NCBI RefSeq assembly: GCF_001590835.1
Contig: NZ_LTAQ01000009.1
Location: 21,179-85,178 of the forward strand
Source of the DNA: Bacillus gaemokensis
Lineage (GTDB): Bacteria > Bacillota > Bacilli > Bacillales > Bacillaceae_G
DNA: 64,000 nt
Direction: 5' to 3'
Shown: piece after piece, positions 48,009 to 58,400 of the stretch
How the letters are laid out: every line of letters begins with the position of its first letter
Position numbering within the stretch: position 1 is the first letter of the stretch
The notes under the pieces: generated by a model
The model's database searches: none
What the model saw: the letters and a program-made list of their open reading frames with translations, nothing else
What the model was told of the DNA's origin: nothing
Made by a program: the position numbers and the translations under genes

Positions 48009-51000
48009 ATGAATCAAGTAACGCGGAAGCTATACCCTCTTACCAATGCTCAAAAAAGGGTCTGGTTTATAGAAAGAATGTATCAGGAGTCGGGTCTCAT
48101 GAATTTGGCGGGGTCTGTGAGATTTTCCACAAATATATGCCCGAATCTACTCAGAAAAGCAATTCACCAATTTATTCAGGAAAATGAATCCATTGAACTT
48201 CAGGTCATACAAGAGTCACAAAACGATGAGGGATTCTCTCAACAATTAAAAGCGGACAAACAACCGTATGATATTCTTTTATTGGATTTCAGCACTTTTT
48301 CAGATCCGGAAAATATGGCGGAAGCTTGGATTGAAACGACCACGAAAGCACCTTTTAAGATGGATCGGAGTCCATTGTTTTTATTCGCTCTCTTACAGAT
48401 TTCCGAAAGTGAGACTTGGCTATATTTAAAAACGCATCATATCATTTCTGACGGAGTAAGTCTCTATAATGCATGTAATGAAATTGCAGATATCTATTTA
48501 CATTTTCAAAGAGGAAGGCCACGAGAAATTAGTAAAAAACCCTCTTATTTGAACACGATAGAAAAAGAAAACAAGTATTTTCAATCCAAACGATATTTAA
48601 AAGATAAACAATTTTGGCAGGCAAACTTTGAAACTTTACCTGATTTGCTCTATGTGAAAAAAGGTGGGATGCCACAAGACAGTCTAGCCAGTTCGCGTTA
48701 TGAAATCAGTCTCGATAAGGACCTCAGGGAACGCATTGATCAGTTTTGCAATGAGTTAGAAATTAGTCCGAGTACCTTTTTCACTACATGTTTATATACA
48801 TACCTTTATCGGATAACAGGAAAGAAGGATATCACCCTTGGCCAAATCACTCGGAACCGGACAGGTATTCAAGAAAAAAGCACATTCGGTATGTTTGTTA
48901 ATATGCTTCCATTTCGGTATAAAATAAACCCGTTACACTCATTTGAAAACGTATGCCGGAACATTTCAAAAAAACAACATCAGTTGCTTCGACATCAAAA
49001 ATATCCCTATAATCATATTTTAAAGGGATTAAGAGAACAACATCAAAATATCTCAAAATTATTTAATATCTCCGTTGAATTTCAGGTATTGGATTTTCAA
49101 AAACATGAGGATCTTCCTTATGTTATAAAGACCCACCCCTGCGGTTCATTAGATCATGAAATGGTGGTACACATCAAAGACCGCAGTGATTTGGGAACCT
49201 ACCGGCTTGAATTCGAATACCAGTCGTTGCTTTTTAAGGAAGAAGAAATAAAGTCCTGGAGCAATCGATACATGGAACTATTAAAAGATGCTTTGCTAAA
49301 TCCGGTGAAAAAAGTTACTGATCTGAACATATTGTCCGAATCTGAAGCTAAACAAATACTATTCGATTGGAATCAAACGGAACGAGAATACCGACTCGAT
49401 CAGACTTTTATTGACCTATTTAATAAACAAGTGAAAATTACACCTGACTCGATCGCTCTCGAATTTAATGGAGAGAACTTAACATACTTAGAGTTAGATG
49501 AACGGACGAGTAGATTGGCGAAAATATTGAGAAACAAAAAGGTTAAATCAGAAGACGTTGTCGCGATTATGTTGCCAAGAGGAATTGATTTAATTGTCAG
49601 CATGATAGGGATACAAAAAGCAGGAGGAGCTTATTTAGCGATAGATCCAGATTATCCAATTAATCGAATTTCTTATATGTTGATAGACTCACAATCTTGC
49701 TCCCTCTTGACCACAGATGAATTCAAAGAAAAACTGTCTGATTTCAACGAGAATATTATAGACATCAAACAACTCCATTTGGAGGATATACCATCTTATC
49801 CATGTGAAACAACTGATTGGCCCACCCCTGACTGCGCTGACCTTGCTTATCTGATTTACACATCAGGCTCAACTGGGAACCCTAAAGGAGTCATGGTTGA
49901 ACATCGTGGCTTAAGCAATCTAATCTATAATACTCTCGAAGAAATAGGTTTAACTGAAAGCTCAAGGGTGTTGCAGTTCGCATCATGCAGTTTTGATACT
50001 TCGGTGTTTGAGATTTTCCCTCTCCTTTGCAGTGGCGGTACACTTATTCTAGAGAACCGGGAATCCTTGCTACCTGGAAAGCCTTTAGCTGATGTTTTGA
50101 GGAAAAAGAAAATTAACATGGTAACCCTCACTCCTTCTGTTCTTATGAAGTTATCTTCATATGGGGAAGGTGAACTAAACAAGAAAATGCCTCATTTGAA
50201 GATAATAAAATCGGCGGGAGAAGCATGTCCATTCGAAGTTGCTGATTATTGGAGTAAATATTGTCGATTTATTAATGGTTATGGTCCCGCTGAATCAACC
50301 GTTTGGGCAACGACAGGGGATTATGCTGGAGCGATCCATCCTGATATCGGGCGTCCATTAAAAAATATTACCATTTACATTTTGGATGAAAACCAAAATG
50401 TGGTTCCTCCTGGTGTTGTAGGTGAAATCTACATTGGAGGTACCAGTCTAGCTAGAGGATATTTGAACCGTCCTGAATTAACTGCAGAAAAATATATCCA
50501 AGTTGATTTTCAGAGGGCTGATTTAGAAAAGCGACGTCTTTATAAAACGGGTGATCTGGCTCGCTTTCTTCCAGATGGAAAAATCGAATATCTTGGCCGA
50601 AATGATAGTCAAATTAAAATTCGTGGACAACGGGTGGAGCTAAGTGAAATAGAAAATGTATTAGAACAGCATTCACTAATAAAGCAGGCTGTCGCTGTAG
50701 TAAAAGATGATGCGAAAAGCATCCAAAAGATTGTGGTCTTTATTCTTCTCAGATCTTCCGCAAAAGAAACCAGTATATTGGAATTACGAACCTATCTACA
50801 GGACCGACTACCTTTATTCATGATCCCTAGTCAATTTAAGATTATGAAAGAACTACCCTTATCGCCTAATGGAAAAGTCGATCGATTAAAGTTGAAAGAT
50901 GAAATGATTTATATGGAAGATACCAATGTCGAGTACAAGATGCCTATTAGTCAACTCGAGAAAACTCTGTCTAAGATCTGGGCAGAAGCTCTGGGATTGA

Positions 51001-51278
51001 AACAAGTGGGAGTTGAAGAAAACTTCTTTGACTTAGGTGGCGACTCGTTTAGCCTTCTATGGGTCTGCCAAAAAGCTGAAGAAGAACTGGATAATGCTTT
51101 CACCGTAATTGATATGTTCCGCTATCCTACCATTCGTAGTTTTGTGAATTATATAAGGATGGATAAAGTCAAAGAAGAAAAAAGAATAATGTTAGTTCAC
51201 CAGGAAGAGGCATATCTTCGCCAAAAACAGAGAAACCGGCAAAAAAGTTTAAGAAGGCAATGGAGGGATGGGAAGTGA
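48009..51278 (+). CDS. Nonribosomal peptide synthetase, C-A-PCP module
   Basis: The product has 1089 residues. The condensation domain (about 8-440) has the intact catalytic HHIISDG at His143-His144. The adenylation domain (about 460-960) has LIYTSGSTGNPKGVM, NGYGPAEST, YKTGDLARFLPDG and the invariant lysine in SPNGKVDR. The carrier domain has its phosphopantetheine serine at 1013 (DLGGDSFSL). It has no loading module, so its C domain may acylate the first amino acid with an acyl group. Specificity residues read tentatively D-T-F-T-K-A-G-V-W-K and match no code I know. The very basic tail (KQRNRQKSLRRQW) could dock to the next protein. Overlaps the PKS gene by 4 nt (GTGA). Confidence 0.95.
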   Translation: MNQVTRKLYPLTNAQKRVWFIERMYQESGLMNLAGSVRFSTNICPNLLRKAIHQFIQENESIELQVIQESQNDEGFSQQLKADKQPYDILLLDFSTFSDPENMAEAWIETTTKAPFKMDRSPLFLFALLQISESETWLYLKTHHIISDGVSLYNACNEIADIYLHFQRGRPREISKKPSYLNTIEKENKYFQSKRYLKDKQFWQANFETLPDLLYVKKGGMPQDSLASSRYEISLDKDLRERIDQFCNELEISPSTFFTTCLYTYLYRITGKKDITLGQITRNRTGIQEKSTFGMFVNMLPFRYKINPLHSFENVCRNISKKQHQLLRHQKYPYNHILKGLREQHQNISKLFNISVEFQVLDFQKHEDLPYVIKTHPCGSLDHEMVVHIKDRSDLGTYRLEFEYQSLLFKEEEIKSWSNRYMELLKDALLNPVKKVTDLNILSESEAKQILFDWNQTEREYRLDQTFIDLFNKQVKITPDSIALEFNGENLTYLELDERTSRLAKILRNKKVKSEDVVAIMLPRGIDLIVSMIGIQKAGGAYLAIDPDYPINRISYMLIDSQSCSLLTTDEFKEKLSDFNENIIDIKQLHLEDIPSYPCETTDWPTPDCADLAYLIYTSGSTGNPKGVMVEHRGLSNLIYNTLEEIGLTESSRVLQFASCSFDTSVFEIFPLLCSGGTLILENRESLLPGKPLADVLRKKKINMVTLTPSVLMKLSSYGEGELNKKMPHLKIIKSAGEACPFEVADYWSKYCRFINGYGPAESTVWATTGDYAGAIHPDIGRPLKNITIYILDENQNVVPPGVVGEIYIGGTSLARGYLNRPELTAEKYIQVDFQRADLEKRRLYKTGDLARFLPDGKIEYLGRNDSQIKIRGQRVELSEIENVLEQHSLIKQAVAVVKDDAKSIQKIVVFILLRSSAKETSILELRTYLQDRLPLFMIPSQFKIMKELPLSPNGKVDRLKLKDEMIYMEDTNVEYKMPISQLEKTLSKIWAEALGLKQVGVEENFFDLGGDSFSLLWVCQKAEEELDNAFTVIDMFRYPTIRSFVNYIRMDKVKEEKRIMLVHQEEAYLRQKQRNRQKSLRRQWRDGK

Positions 51279-54145
51279 AAACAGGTAGGGAAGAACAAAA
51301 TAGTGAAGAGATACAGGGGATAGCAATTATAAGTATGGCAGGGCGTTTTCCAGGAGCAAATAATATCCAAAAATTTTGGGATAACCTTCAAAAAGGAGAG
51401 GAATCTATTACTTTTTTTGAAGAGTCTAGTAGCCACAGAAACGCTGCTGGAGTTATAGAAGGAGCAGATGCTTTTGATGCAAACTTTTTTGATATGTCCC
51501 CACGGGAAGCAGAATATACGGATCCGCAACATCGTTTGTTTTTAGAATGTGCGTATGAGGCGCTGGAAATAGCAGGTTACATCAAGCCTGATCCTGATTA
51601 CCGAATTGGCGTATACGCAGGTAGCGGTCAATCAGGTTACCTTTTAAACGTCTTAAGCCAAAAAGAGCTGGTTGACAGTATTGGAGATTATCAATTATCA
51701 ATTGGAAATCTACCAGATTTTCTGACCACACGTGTTTCTTATAAATGCAATTTAAACGGTCCAAGCATGGCTATACAGACGGCTTGTTCTAGCTCCCTTG
51801 TAGCAGTGCATGCGGCGGTTCAAGCTTTGCTTACTTATGAATGTGACATGGCATTAGCAGGTGGTGTTTCAGTCAAAGCTGATCAGACTGCAGGGCTTAC
51901 GTATCAGGAGGGGGGGGTTTTATCTGAAGATGGTCATTGTAAGGCTTTTGATGCCGATGCCAAGGGAACGGTTCTTGGAAATGGTGTGGGTGTAGTTTTC
52001 CTTAAACGGGTGGAAGATGCCATAGAAGACGGTGATCAGATTCTTGCTGTAATACGAGGAACGGCTATTAACAATGACGGCTCACAAAAAATAGGCTACA
52101 CGGCTCCCAGTGTTATCCGGCAGGCAGAAGTAATTAAAGAGGCTCTTTCTATAGCAAATATTGATCCAGAAACGATCACCTACGTAGAAGCTCACGGTAC
52201 AGGTACAGCTTTGGGAGATCCTGTTGAGGTAGCGGCATTAACAGAGGCGTACGGTCATTATACCTCCAAAAAATCCTATTGTGCTTTAGGGAGTGTAAAG
52301 ACTAATATAGGTCACCTCGACAGTGCAGCTGGAATAGTGGGGTTAATCAAGGTCGTCCTTTCTATGCAGAATAAAAAAATCCCAGCTACGTTGCATTTTA
52401 GAAAGCCAAATCCCAAAATTGATTTTGATAACAGTCCTTTTTACGTGAATACACAAAGTCAGAGTTGGGATACGGATGGTCACCCTAGACGAGCAGGAAT
52501 AAGTTCTTTTGGAATGGGAGGAACCAACGCGCACATTATCTTAGAAGAATATATTGACAGAGATGAAGCATCTAACACGTCCGAAACAGAGAGAAAATTG
52601 CTTTTTTTATCTGCCAAAACACCGACAGCCCTTCAAAATATGGTGAATAGTTTTATTCATTATCTACAACAAGATCCACAAACAAAATTATCTGATATAG
52701 CTTATACGCTTTCGGTTGGACGAGAGGAATTTGAATATCGTCTGGCAGCTTTGGCTTATGACCGTGAGAGTGCGATAAAGACCTTAAAGGAAAACGCAGA
52801 AAAATGGTCAGGATCGCAAGTTATCTTGAAAGATACTCATCAGAGCTATTCGCGCTCAGTCGTCTTTATGTTTCCCGCACATCAATCAGTTCAAGTGAAC
52901 ATGGGGGAGGAATTGTATAGGAATCATCATGTTTTCCGAGAACGGATGGATCAATGTTCAGAACTATTAAAACCCCTTCTTTTGGTAGATATACGAGATA
53001 TTCTTTATCCTTCTAAAGAAAAAAGGGAAAAAGCTGCTATTAAATTGACACAAATGGTGTACGTAGCATCGATTCTATTCGCAGTTGAATATGCGCTTGC
53101 CCACCAATGGAGAGAATGGGGCGTTAGGCAGGAGGTCATGGTTGGTCACGGCGTCGGCGAATATGTTGCAGCTTGTTTGGCGGGAGTGATGACCGTAGAA
53201 GAGGCACTGAAAGTGATAACGGTGTGGGCTAGTTTGATTCAGGAAGAATCTACAGAGCTTTGCGTTGATTCTCCAGCGATAGAGGTGATGGTCGAACGAT
53301 TAAAAAACGTTATAGATAGTATTCAGCTGAAAGAACCGAAAATTTCTTATATCTCTGGGCTTACAGGGAGATGGATTACGAATGAACAGGCCACAGATCC
53401 TTCTTATTGGCTGGAGTGCCTTATTGGGCAATCACGTGTAGGGGATGGTACGTTGGAACTATTAAAAGCGGATTATACCGCTTTTCTAGAAATGGGAAAC
53501 GGTGATTCGCTAATTCCTCTTATTCAACAACAAAGCAAAGAGAATAGTAAGGGAATAATGGCTTTAAGTGCTCTGCCCAAAGAGGGAGATGACAGTTCTT
53601 CTTTTGAACAGTCTCTTCATATCTTAGGTGAATTATGGTGTTTAGGGATTCATGTCGATCGAACAGCATTATATAAAGTGGGAACATTTCGTAGAGTACC
53701 TTTACCGACTTATCCTTTTGAGAGAAAAAAATACTTTATTGAAAGGAACCAAAGCATCGGCCGATTTTTAGAGATACAAAAGAGAAGTGAGAGGAAGAAT
53801 CCTCATGAGGATTCCTTAGAAAGAGAACTGACGCATATGGAAGATCCGAAAAATGAAGTCGAGGAAAAAATCCAGATGATTTGGGAAAACTTATTAGGTG
53901 TTCAAGTGCTCGGTAAAAATGAAAACTTTTTTGATTTGGGTGGAGATTCGTTGCTCGCGATTCAGCTTGTGACACGTTTAAGAGAGAATTTTGATCCTGA
54001 TATTTCAATGGATATTATTTTTAATTTTCCAACTATAGGTGAGTTAACTATTGAAATCGAGGGTAATCATATCGATCAGGAAGATCTCAACGAGATTGAG
54101 CTATTGCTAAAAGAAATCGAAAATTTAACAGAGAAAAGTCAATAA
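51275..54145 (+). CDS. Type I polyketide synthase, KS-AT-ACP, with catalytically dead AT
   Basis: The product has 956 residues from GTG 51275 (GGAGGG upstream; ATG 51260 is the alternative). The ketosynthase (about 15-430) is complete: TACSSS Cys171, EAHGTGT and KTNIGHLDSAAG. The acyltransferase region (about 520-780) is short and degenerate: the entry motif reads FMFPAHQSVQ instead of FPGQGSQ, and the nucleophile motif GHSxGE reads GHGVGE, with Gly626 for Ser. The ACP serine is at 892 (DLGGDSLLAI). There is no KR, DH or ER. The acidic helical tail resembles a docking segment. It would add one unreduced ketide, loaded in trans. Confidence 0.93.
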   Translation: MKTGREEQNSEEIQGIAIISMAGRFPGANNIQKFWDNLQKGEESITFFEESSSHRNAAGVIEGADAFDANFFDMSPREAEYTDPQHRLFLECAYEALEIAGYIKPDPDYRIGVYAGSGQSGYLLNVLSQKELVDSIGDYQLSIGNLPDFLTTRVSYKCNLNGPSMAIQTACSSSLVAVHAAVQALLTYECDMALAGGVSVKADQTAGLTYQEGGVLSEDGHCKAFDADAKGTVLGNGVGVVFLKRVEDAIEDGDQILAVIRGTAINNDGSQKIGYTAPSVIRQAEVIKEALSIANIDPETITYVEAHGTGTALGDPVEVAALTEAYGHYTSKKSYCALGSVKTNIGHLDSAAGIVGLIKVVLSMQNKKIPATLHFRKPNPKIDFDNSPFYVNTQSQSWDTDGHPRRAGISSFGMGGTNAHIILEEYIDRDEASNTSETERKLLFLSAKTPTALQNMVNSFIHYLQQDPQTKLSDIAYTLSVGREEFEYRLAALAYDRESAIKTLKENAEKWSGSQVILKDTHQSYSRSVVFMFPAHQSVQVNMGEELYRNHHVFRERMDQCSELLKPLLLVDIRDILYPSKEKREKAAIKLTQMVYVASILFAVEYALAHQWREWGVRQEVMVGHGVGEYVAACLAGVMTVEEALKVITVWASLIQEESTELCVDSPAIEVMVERLKNVIDSIQLKEPKISYISGLTGRWITNEQATDPSYWLECLIGQSRVGDGTLELLKADYTAFLEMGNGDSLIPLIQQQSKENSKGIMALSALPKEGDDSSSFEQSLHILGELWCLGIHVDRTALYKVGTFRRVPLPTYPFERKKYFIERNQSIGRFLEIQKRSERKNPHEDSLERELTHMEDPKNEVEEKIQMIWENLLGVQVLGKNENFFDLGGDSLLAIQLVTRLRENFDPDISMDIIFNFPTIGELTIEIEGNHIDQEDLNEIELLLKEIENLTEKSQ

Positions 54146-54170
54146 ACATAAAAATGAGGGGGAGAACAAA

Positions 54171-55424
54171 TTGAACAAAATAGTTGAACGTATAGCTGCA
54201 CTCTCTCCTAAACAACGTGAGTTGTTAGAGAAACAGTTGAAAGAGAAAGGGTTAGATAATCCTTTTTCTTTCGACTCTGCAAGAAAAAATGAAAAAAAAT
54301 CATTTGGGGAAAATCAGATTACACCTAAGCGTAATCTTGTAAAAGGAGCTGAATTCAGTCTTTTCTTTTTTTCGGGAGACGGCTCTACGACCAAAGAAAA
54401 CAAATATGAATTTCTCCTTAAGAGTGCCTCCTTTGCGGATAAAAACGGTTTTGCGGCAGTCTGGACCCCAGAACGGCACTTTGAAGAATTTGGTGGATTG
54501 TATCCTAATCCCTCGGTATTAAGTGCTGCTTTGGCAACCGTCACGGAGAAAATCGAGTTGCGTGCAGGGAGTGTCGTTTTGCCGCTGCATCACCCTATCC
54601 GTTTCACGGAAGAATGGTCTGTAGTCGATAACCTTTCAAATGGGCGTGTATCCGTCGCGTTTGCTTCTGGGTGGCACCCAATAGACTTTTTAGTGGCTCC
54701 AGTTCAGTCCTCTTGTTACTACTTAGAACGAAAAGATGAAATGTTCAAATCTATTGAACAGGTACAAAAGCTCTGGCAAGGGGAGAAGGTACCATACTTA
54801 GATGCGACAGGGAAGACTTATAGCATTCAAACATTGCCACGTCCCCTACAAAAGCAGCTTAACGTTTGGATAGCTACCAATGGAAGTCCAGAAACTTTTC
54901 AGAATGCTGCAAAAATAGGGGCGAATATTCTTACTGGTGTAACTCCAGGGGGAATAGAGGAGTTAGAGGAGAAAATTGAGATGTACCGGAAGGCATTGAC
55001 CGACTACGGTTATGAAGCTGAATCGAGAAAAGTTGCAGTTATGCTTCATACCTGTTTAGGAACGGATAATATAGTCATTAAAGAGAAGGTAAAGAAGCCA
55101 TTAAAAGAATATCTTAAGACGTTTATGAAACAACATAAAAATATTCATACAGATTACGAGAAATTATCACCAGAGGATTTTGAAGTGATTGTTTCTAGAG
55201 CTTTCGAAGTGTATTTTCAAGAATCGGCTCTACTTGGGACGCAGGATAAATGTGCCGCACTAGTTGAGAAGCTTATTGGAATCGGGGTCGACGAGATTGC
55301 TTGTTTAATAGATTTCGGGGTCGACTTTGATACGGTAATGGATAGTTTACACATGTTAACAGAGTTGAAAAATCAATTTACTGAAAGGATTGAGACGAAT
55401 GAAAAATCTGACAGAGAGAATTAA
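54171..55424 (+). CDS. Luciferase-like flavin monooxygenase of PKS/NRPS type
   Basis: The 417-residue (beta/alpha)8 LLM protein has SLFFFSGDG, WTPERHFEEFGGLYPNPSVL, LPLHHPIRFTEEW and SGWHPIDFL, the pattern of the MupA/Atu3671-type LLM subfamily found in natural-product gene clusters. These use FMNH2 and O2. It starts at TTG 54171 behind GAGGGGGAG and overlaps the next NRPS by 26 nt. Residues 1-29 (VERIAALSPKQRELLEKQLK) mirror the N-terminus of that NRPS, suggesting a common docking element and oxidation of a carrier-bound intermediate. The exact oxidation is unknown. Confidence 0.9.
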   Translation: MNKIVERIAALSPKQRELLEKQLKEKGLDNPFSFDSARKNEKKSFGENQITPKRNLVKGAEFSLFFFSGDGSTTKENKYEFLLKSASFADKNGFAAVWTPERHFEEFGGLYPNPSVLSAALATVTEKIELRAGSVVLPLHHPIRFTEEWSVVDNLSNGRVSVAFASGWHPIDFLVAPVQSSCYYLERKDEMFKSIEQVQKLWQGEKVPYLDATGKTYSIQTLPRPLQKQLNVWIATNGSPETFQNAAKIGANILTGVTPGGIEELEEKIEMYRKALTDYGYEAESRKVAVMLHTCLGTDNIVIKEKVKKPLKEYLKTFMKQHKNIHTDYEKLSPEDFEVIVSRAFEVYFQESALLGTQDKCAALVEKLIGIGVDEIACLIDFGVDFDTVMDSLHMLTELKNQFTERIETNEKSDREN

Positions 55425-58400
55425 AGCATTGACTCCCGAACAGAGAGCTTTGTTCGAGAGTCAGTTGAAAGAGAAAAATCTAAGCTCAAAATTAAAAACA
55501 ACTTTAAATCGCAGGGCCATCCAAAGTCGTAATCATACTAATCCAAGCCCGCTTTCTTTTGACCAAGAACGATTGTGGTTTTTTAACAGGATGCATCCTG
55601 AAGTATTCGCTTATAATGTGTATGGTGTCGCAAGGTTTAAAGGTAGACTGGATCATCGTGCTTTGGAACAGAGTATCAACCTGATTATCAGTCGTCATGA
55701 GGCGTGGAGAACTGTTTTTGATCCAAGGGAACCTTTGCAATATGTGCTTCCTAAACTACATATTGAAGTGCCTTCTGTTGACTTAAGTCATATAGCAAGG
55801 TCCTCACAAGAATCAGAAATTCAAAGACTTGTGCAAGAAGAAGTTCAATGCTTATTTGATTTAGAAAAAGGACCGCTGGTACGTTTTAAACTTTTTTATA
55901 CGAGTGATACAGAAGCAATGCTGGTAATGACCGTCCATCATATAGTTATGGACCACATTTCATTTTCCATCTTTTTTGAAGAATTGGTCACTTCGTATAA
56001 GGCTGCTTTGGACGGCGTTCCCACTCAATTGCCCGATCTTCAAGTGCAGTATGCAGATTATACGGAATGGCAGAGAGATTATTTACAAGGTGAAACTAAA
56101 GAGAATTTGCTTAATTTTTGGAAAAATCAGCTAGAAGGTTCCGAATATGTGTTGGATATTACAACCGATTTTCCTCGAAAACCTGCGGTGACTTATAGGG
56201 GAGCACGTTGTTTTACTTATACTTCAAGGAAAGTCTTGGATGATTTAAAGGAAATAGCCAATACGGAAAAAGCTACAACATTCATGATCTTTCTGGCGGC
56301 TTTTAAAGTCCTTCTTTATCGTTATACAGGACAATCCGACATTCTTGTAGGTTCTCCGTTGGCTAACCGCAATAGAATGGAATTGGAAAAAGTAATGGGA
56401 TATTTCTTAACGATGGGTACGTTCCGTTCCAAAATTTCTGGTGATATGACATTTAAGGAGTTGTTAAAAAGTGTCCGTGAAACATCGATAGGAGTTTACA
56501 AAAATCAGGATTTACCAATAGGTCTTCTTCTGGATGAAATCAAGGTACCTGTAGATCCGAGTCGAAACCCTTTATTTCAATCGGTTTTTGTATATGTAGA
56601 CAAACAAGAGGAAAAATTGAAATTGCCAGAACTGGAAATTGATTTCGAATTGATTGATGGGATGACCGCCAAATATGACATAACGATTGGATTTACAGAG
56701 AGTGATAGTGGATTAGAAGGTTTTTTCGAATACTCTCCTGATTTATTTCGTGCAGAGACTATTCAGAACATGAAAGACCATTGGAATAGATTGTTAGAAA
56801 GTATCATCAAGAATCCAAATCAAAAAATATCTGAATTAAAGATGCTATCCGATTTCGAACAGAATCAAATTGTAGTTGAGTGGAATCAAACGGAAAAAAA
56901 ATTGTCACATGATCAGTTGCTCCATCAGTTAGTGGAAAAACAAGCAGAGAGAACCCCTGAGGCGACGGCTGTAAAATTTGGTCAACATTCAATAACTTAC
57001 CGCGAAGTTAATGAACGGGCTAACCAAGTCGCACATTTGATTAATAATGCAGGAGTAAAAAAACAAACTCATATTGGATTAGTGATGGATACTTCCCTTG
57101 AAATGGTTGTTAGTATACTAGGAATTCTTAAAGCCGGATGTGTTTATGTGCCGATTTCTTCTTCATTCCCGGAAGAACGAATTCAATATATCCTGAAAGA
57201 TGCAGGAATTGAGGTAATAATCACCCAGCCAAACTCCCAGGCAGGAAAAGCTGTAACTATCAATCGGAAAATATTTCTTGATCATACTTGGAATTCCATT
57301 TTGAATGAAAGTAAAGCGAACATCCCCGCGGTCTCTTCAGGCAATGATTTGGCTTATATCATGTATACTTCAGGGTCGACCGGTAAACCGAAGGGGGTGG
57401 CCATCGAACATTTGGGTGTTTGTAATGTAATTAATCATTCAATTTCTCTTTTTAATCTTTCAAGGGGAAGTAGAATGCTGCAGTTTGCTTCAATTAATTT
57501 CGATACTTCCATAGTAGAGATATTTTCTGCATTGTCTTCAGGAGCAACTTTATATCTTACGCCTTTTGAAGTACGGGCTGGAGGAATAGATCTTGTCAAT
57601 TTTTTATCTGAAGAGAAAATAACAGCAATGACGCTTACACCAACAGTATTATCGAGCATTCCGGTCGACTTATTACCAAGCTCTATAGTGACAGTGGGAT
57701 CCGGGGGAGAGCCCTGTACTTTGGATCTCAATCAATGGAAAACGGCTAATAGACGGATTATAAATTTTTATGGGCCTACAGAAACTTCTATTCAGGTTCT
57801 GGCAAATGAATTTGAGAGCGATGACAAACCATCATGTATAGGACGTCCAATTGACAATACACAAGTCTATATTCTAGATAATGAGCAGCAAGTGGTTCCT
57901 GTAGGGGTTTGTGGGGAACTTTATATAAGTGGTATAGGTCTAGCCCGTGGGTATTTAAATAACATTCAACAAACAAAGGAAAAGTTTGTGAATAACCCTT
58001 TTAAGCTTGGAGAGTACATGTATAGAACAGGTGATTTTGCCAAATGGTTGCCGAACGGGAAGGTTGAAATTATTGGCAGGAAAGATGATCAGATAAAGAT
58101 AAAGGGAATAAGAATTGAGACAGGTGAAATTGAAGCAGTATTTAACCAATATCCTGATATTCAAGAGACAGTGGTAATGGCTAGAAGTAATACAATGAAT
58201 AATCAATTCCTTTGTGCTTATTATATATCTGATAAGGAACTGGACGATGAAAAACTACGCGCCTTTTCAACAAAAAAACTTCCTGCTTACATGATTCCTG
58301 CATACTTTATTAGGGTTGAGAATTTTCCAACAAATGCAAACGGGAAGTTAGACAAAAACGCATTGCCTGAGCCTGTTATTCAATTCAATCAAAGAAAAGA

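Noticed and set aside
47999-48187. 62-codon frame overlapping the start of the first NRPS
   Set aside because: Out of frame with the NRPS, which has the ribosome binding site and full conserved sequence from 48009.
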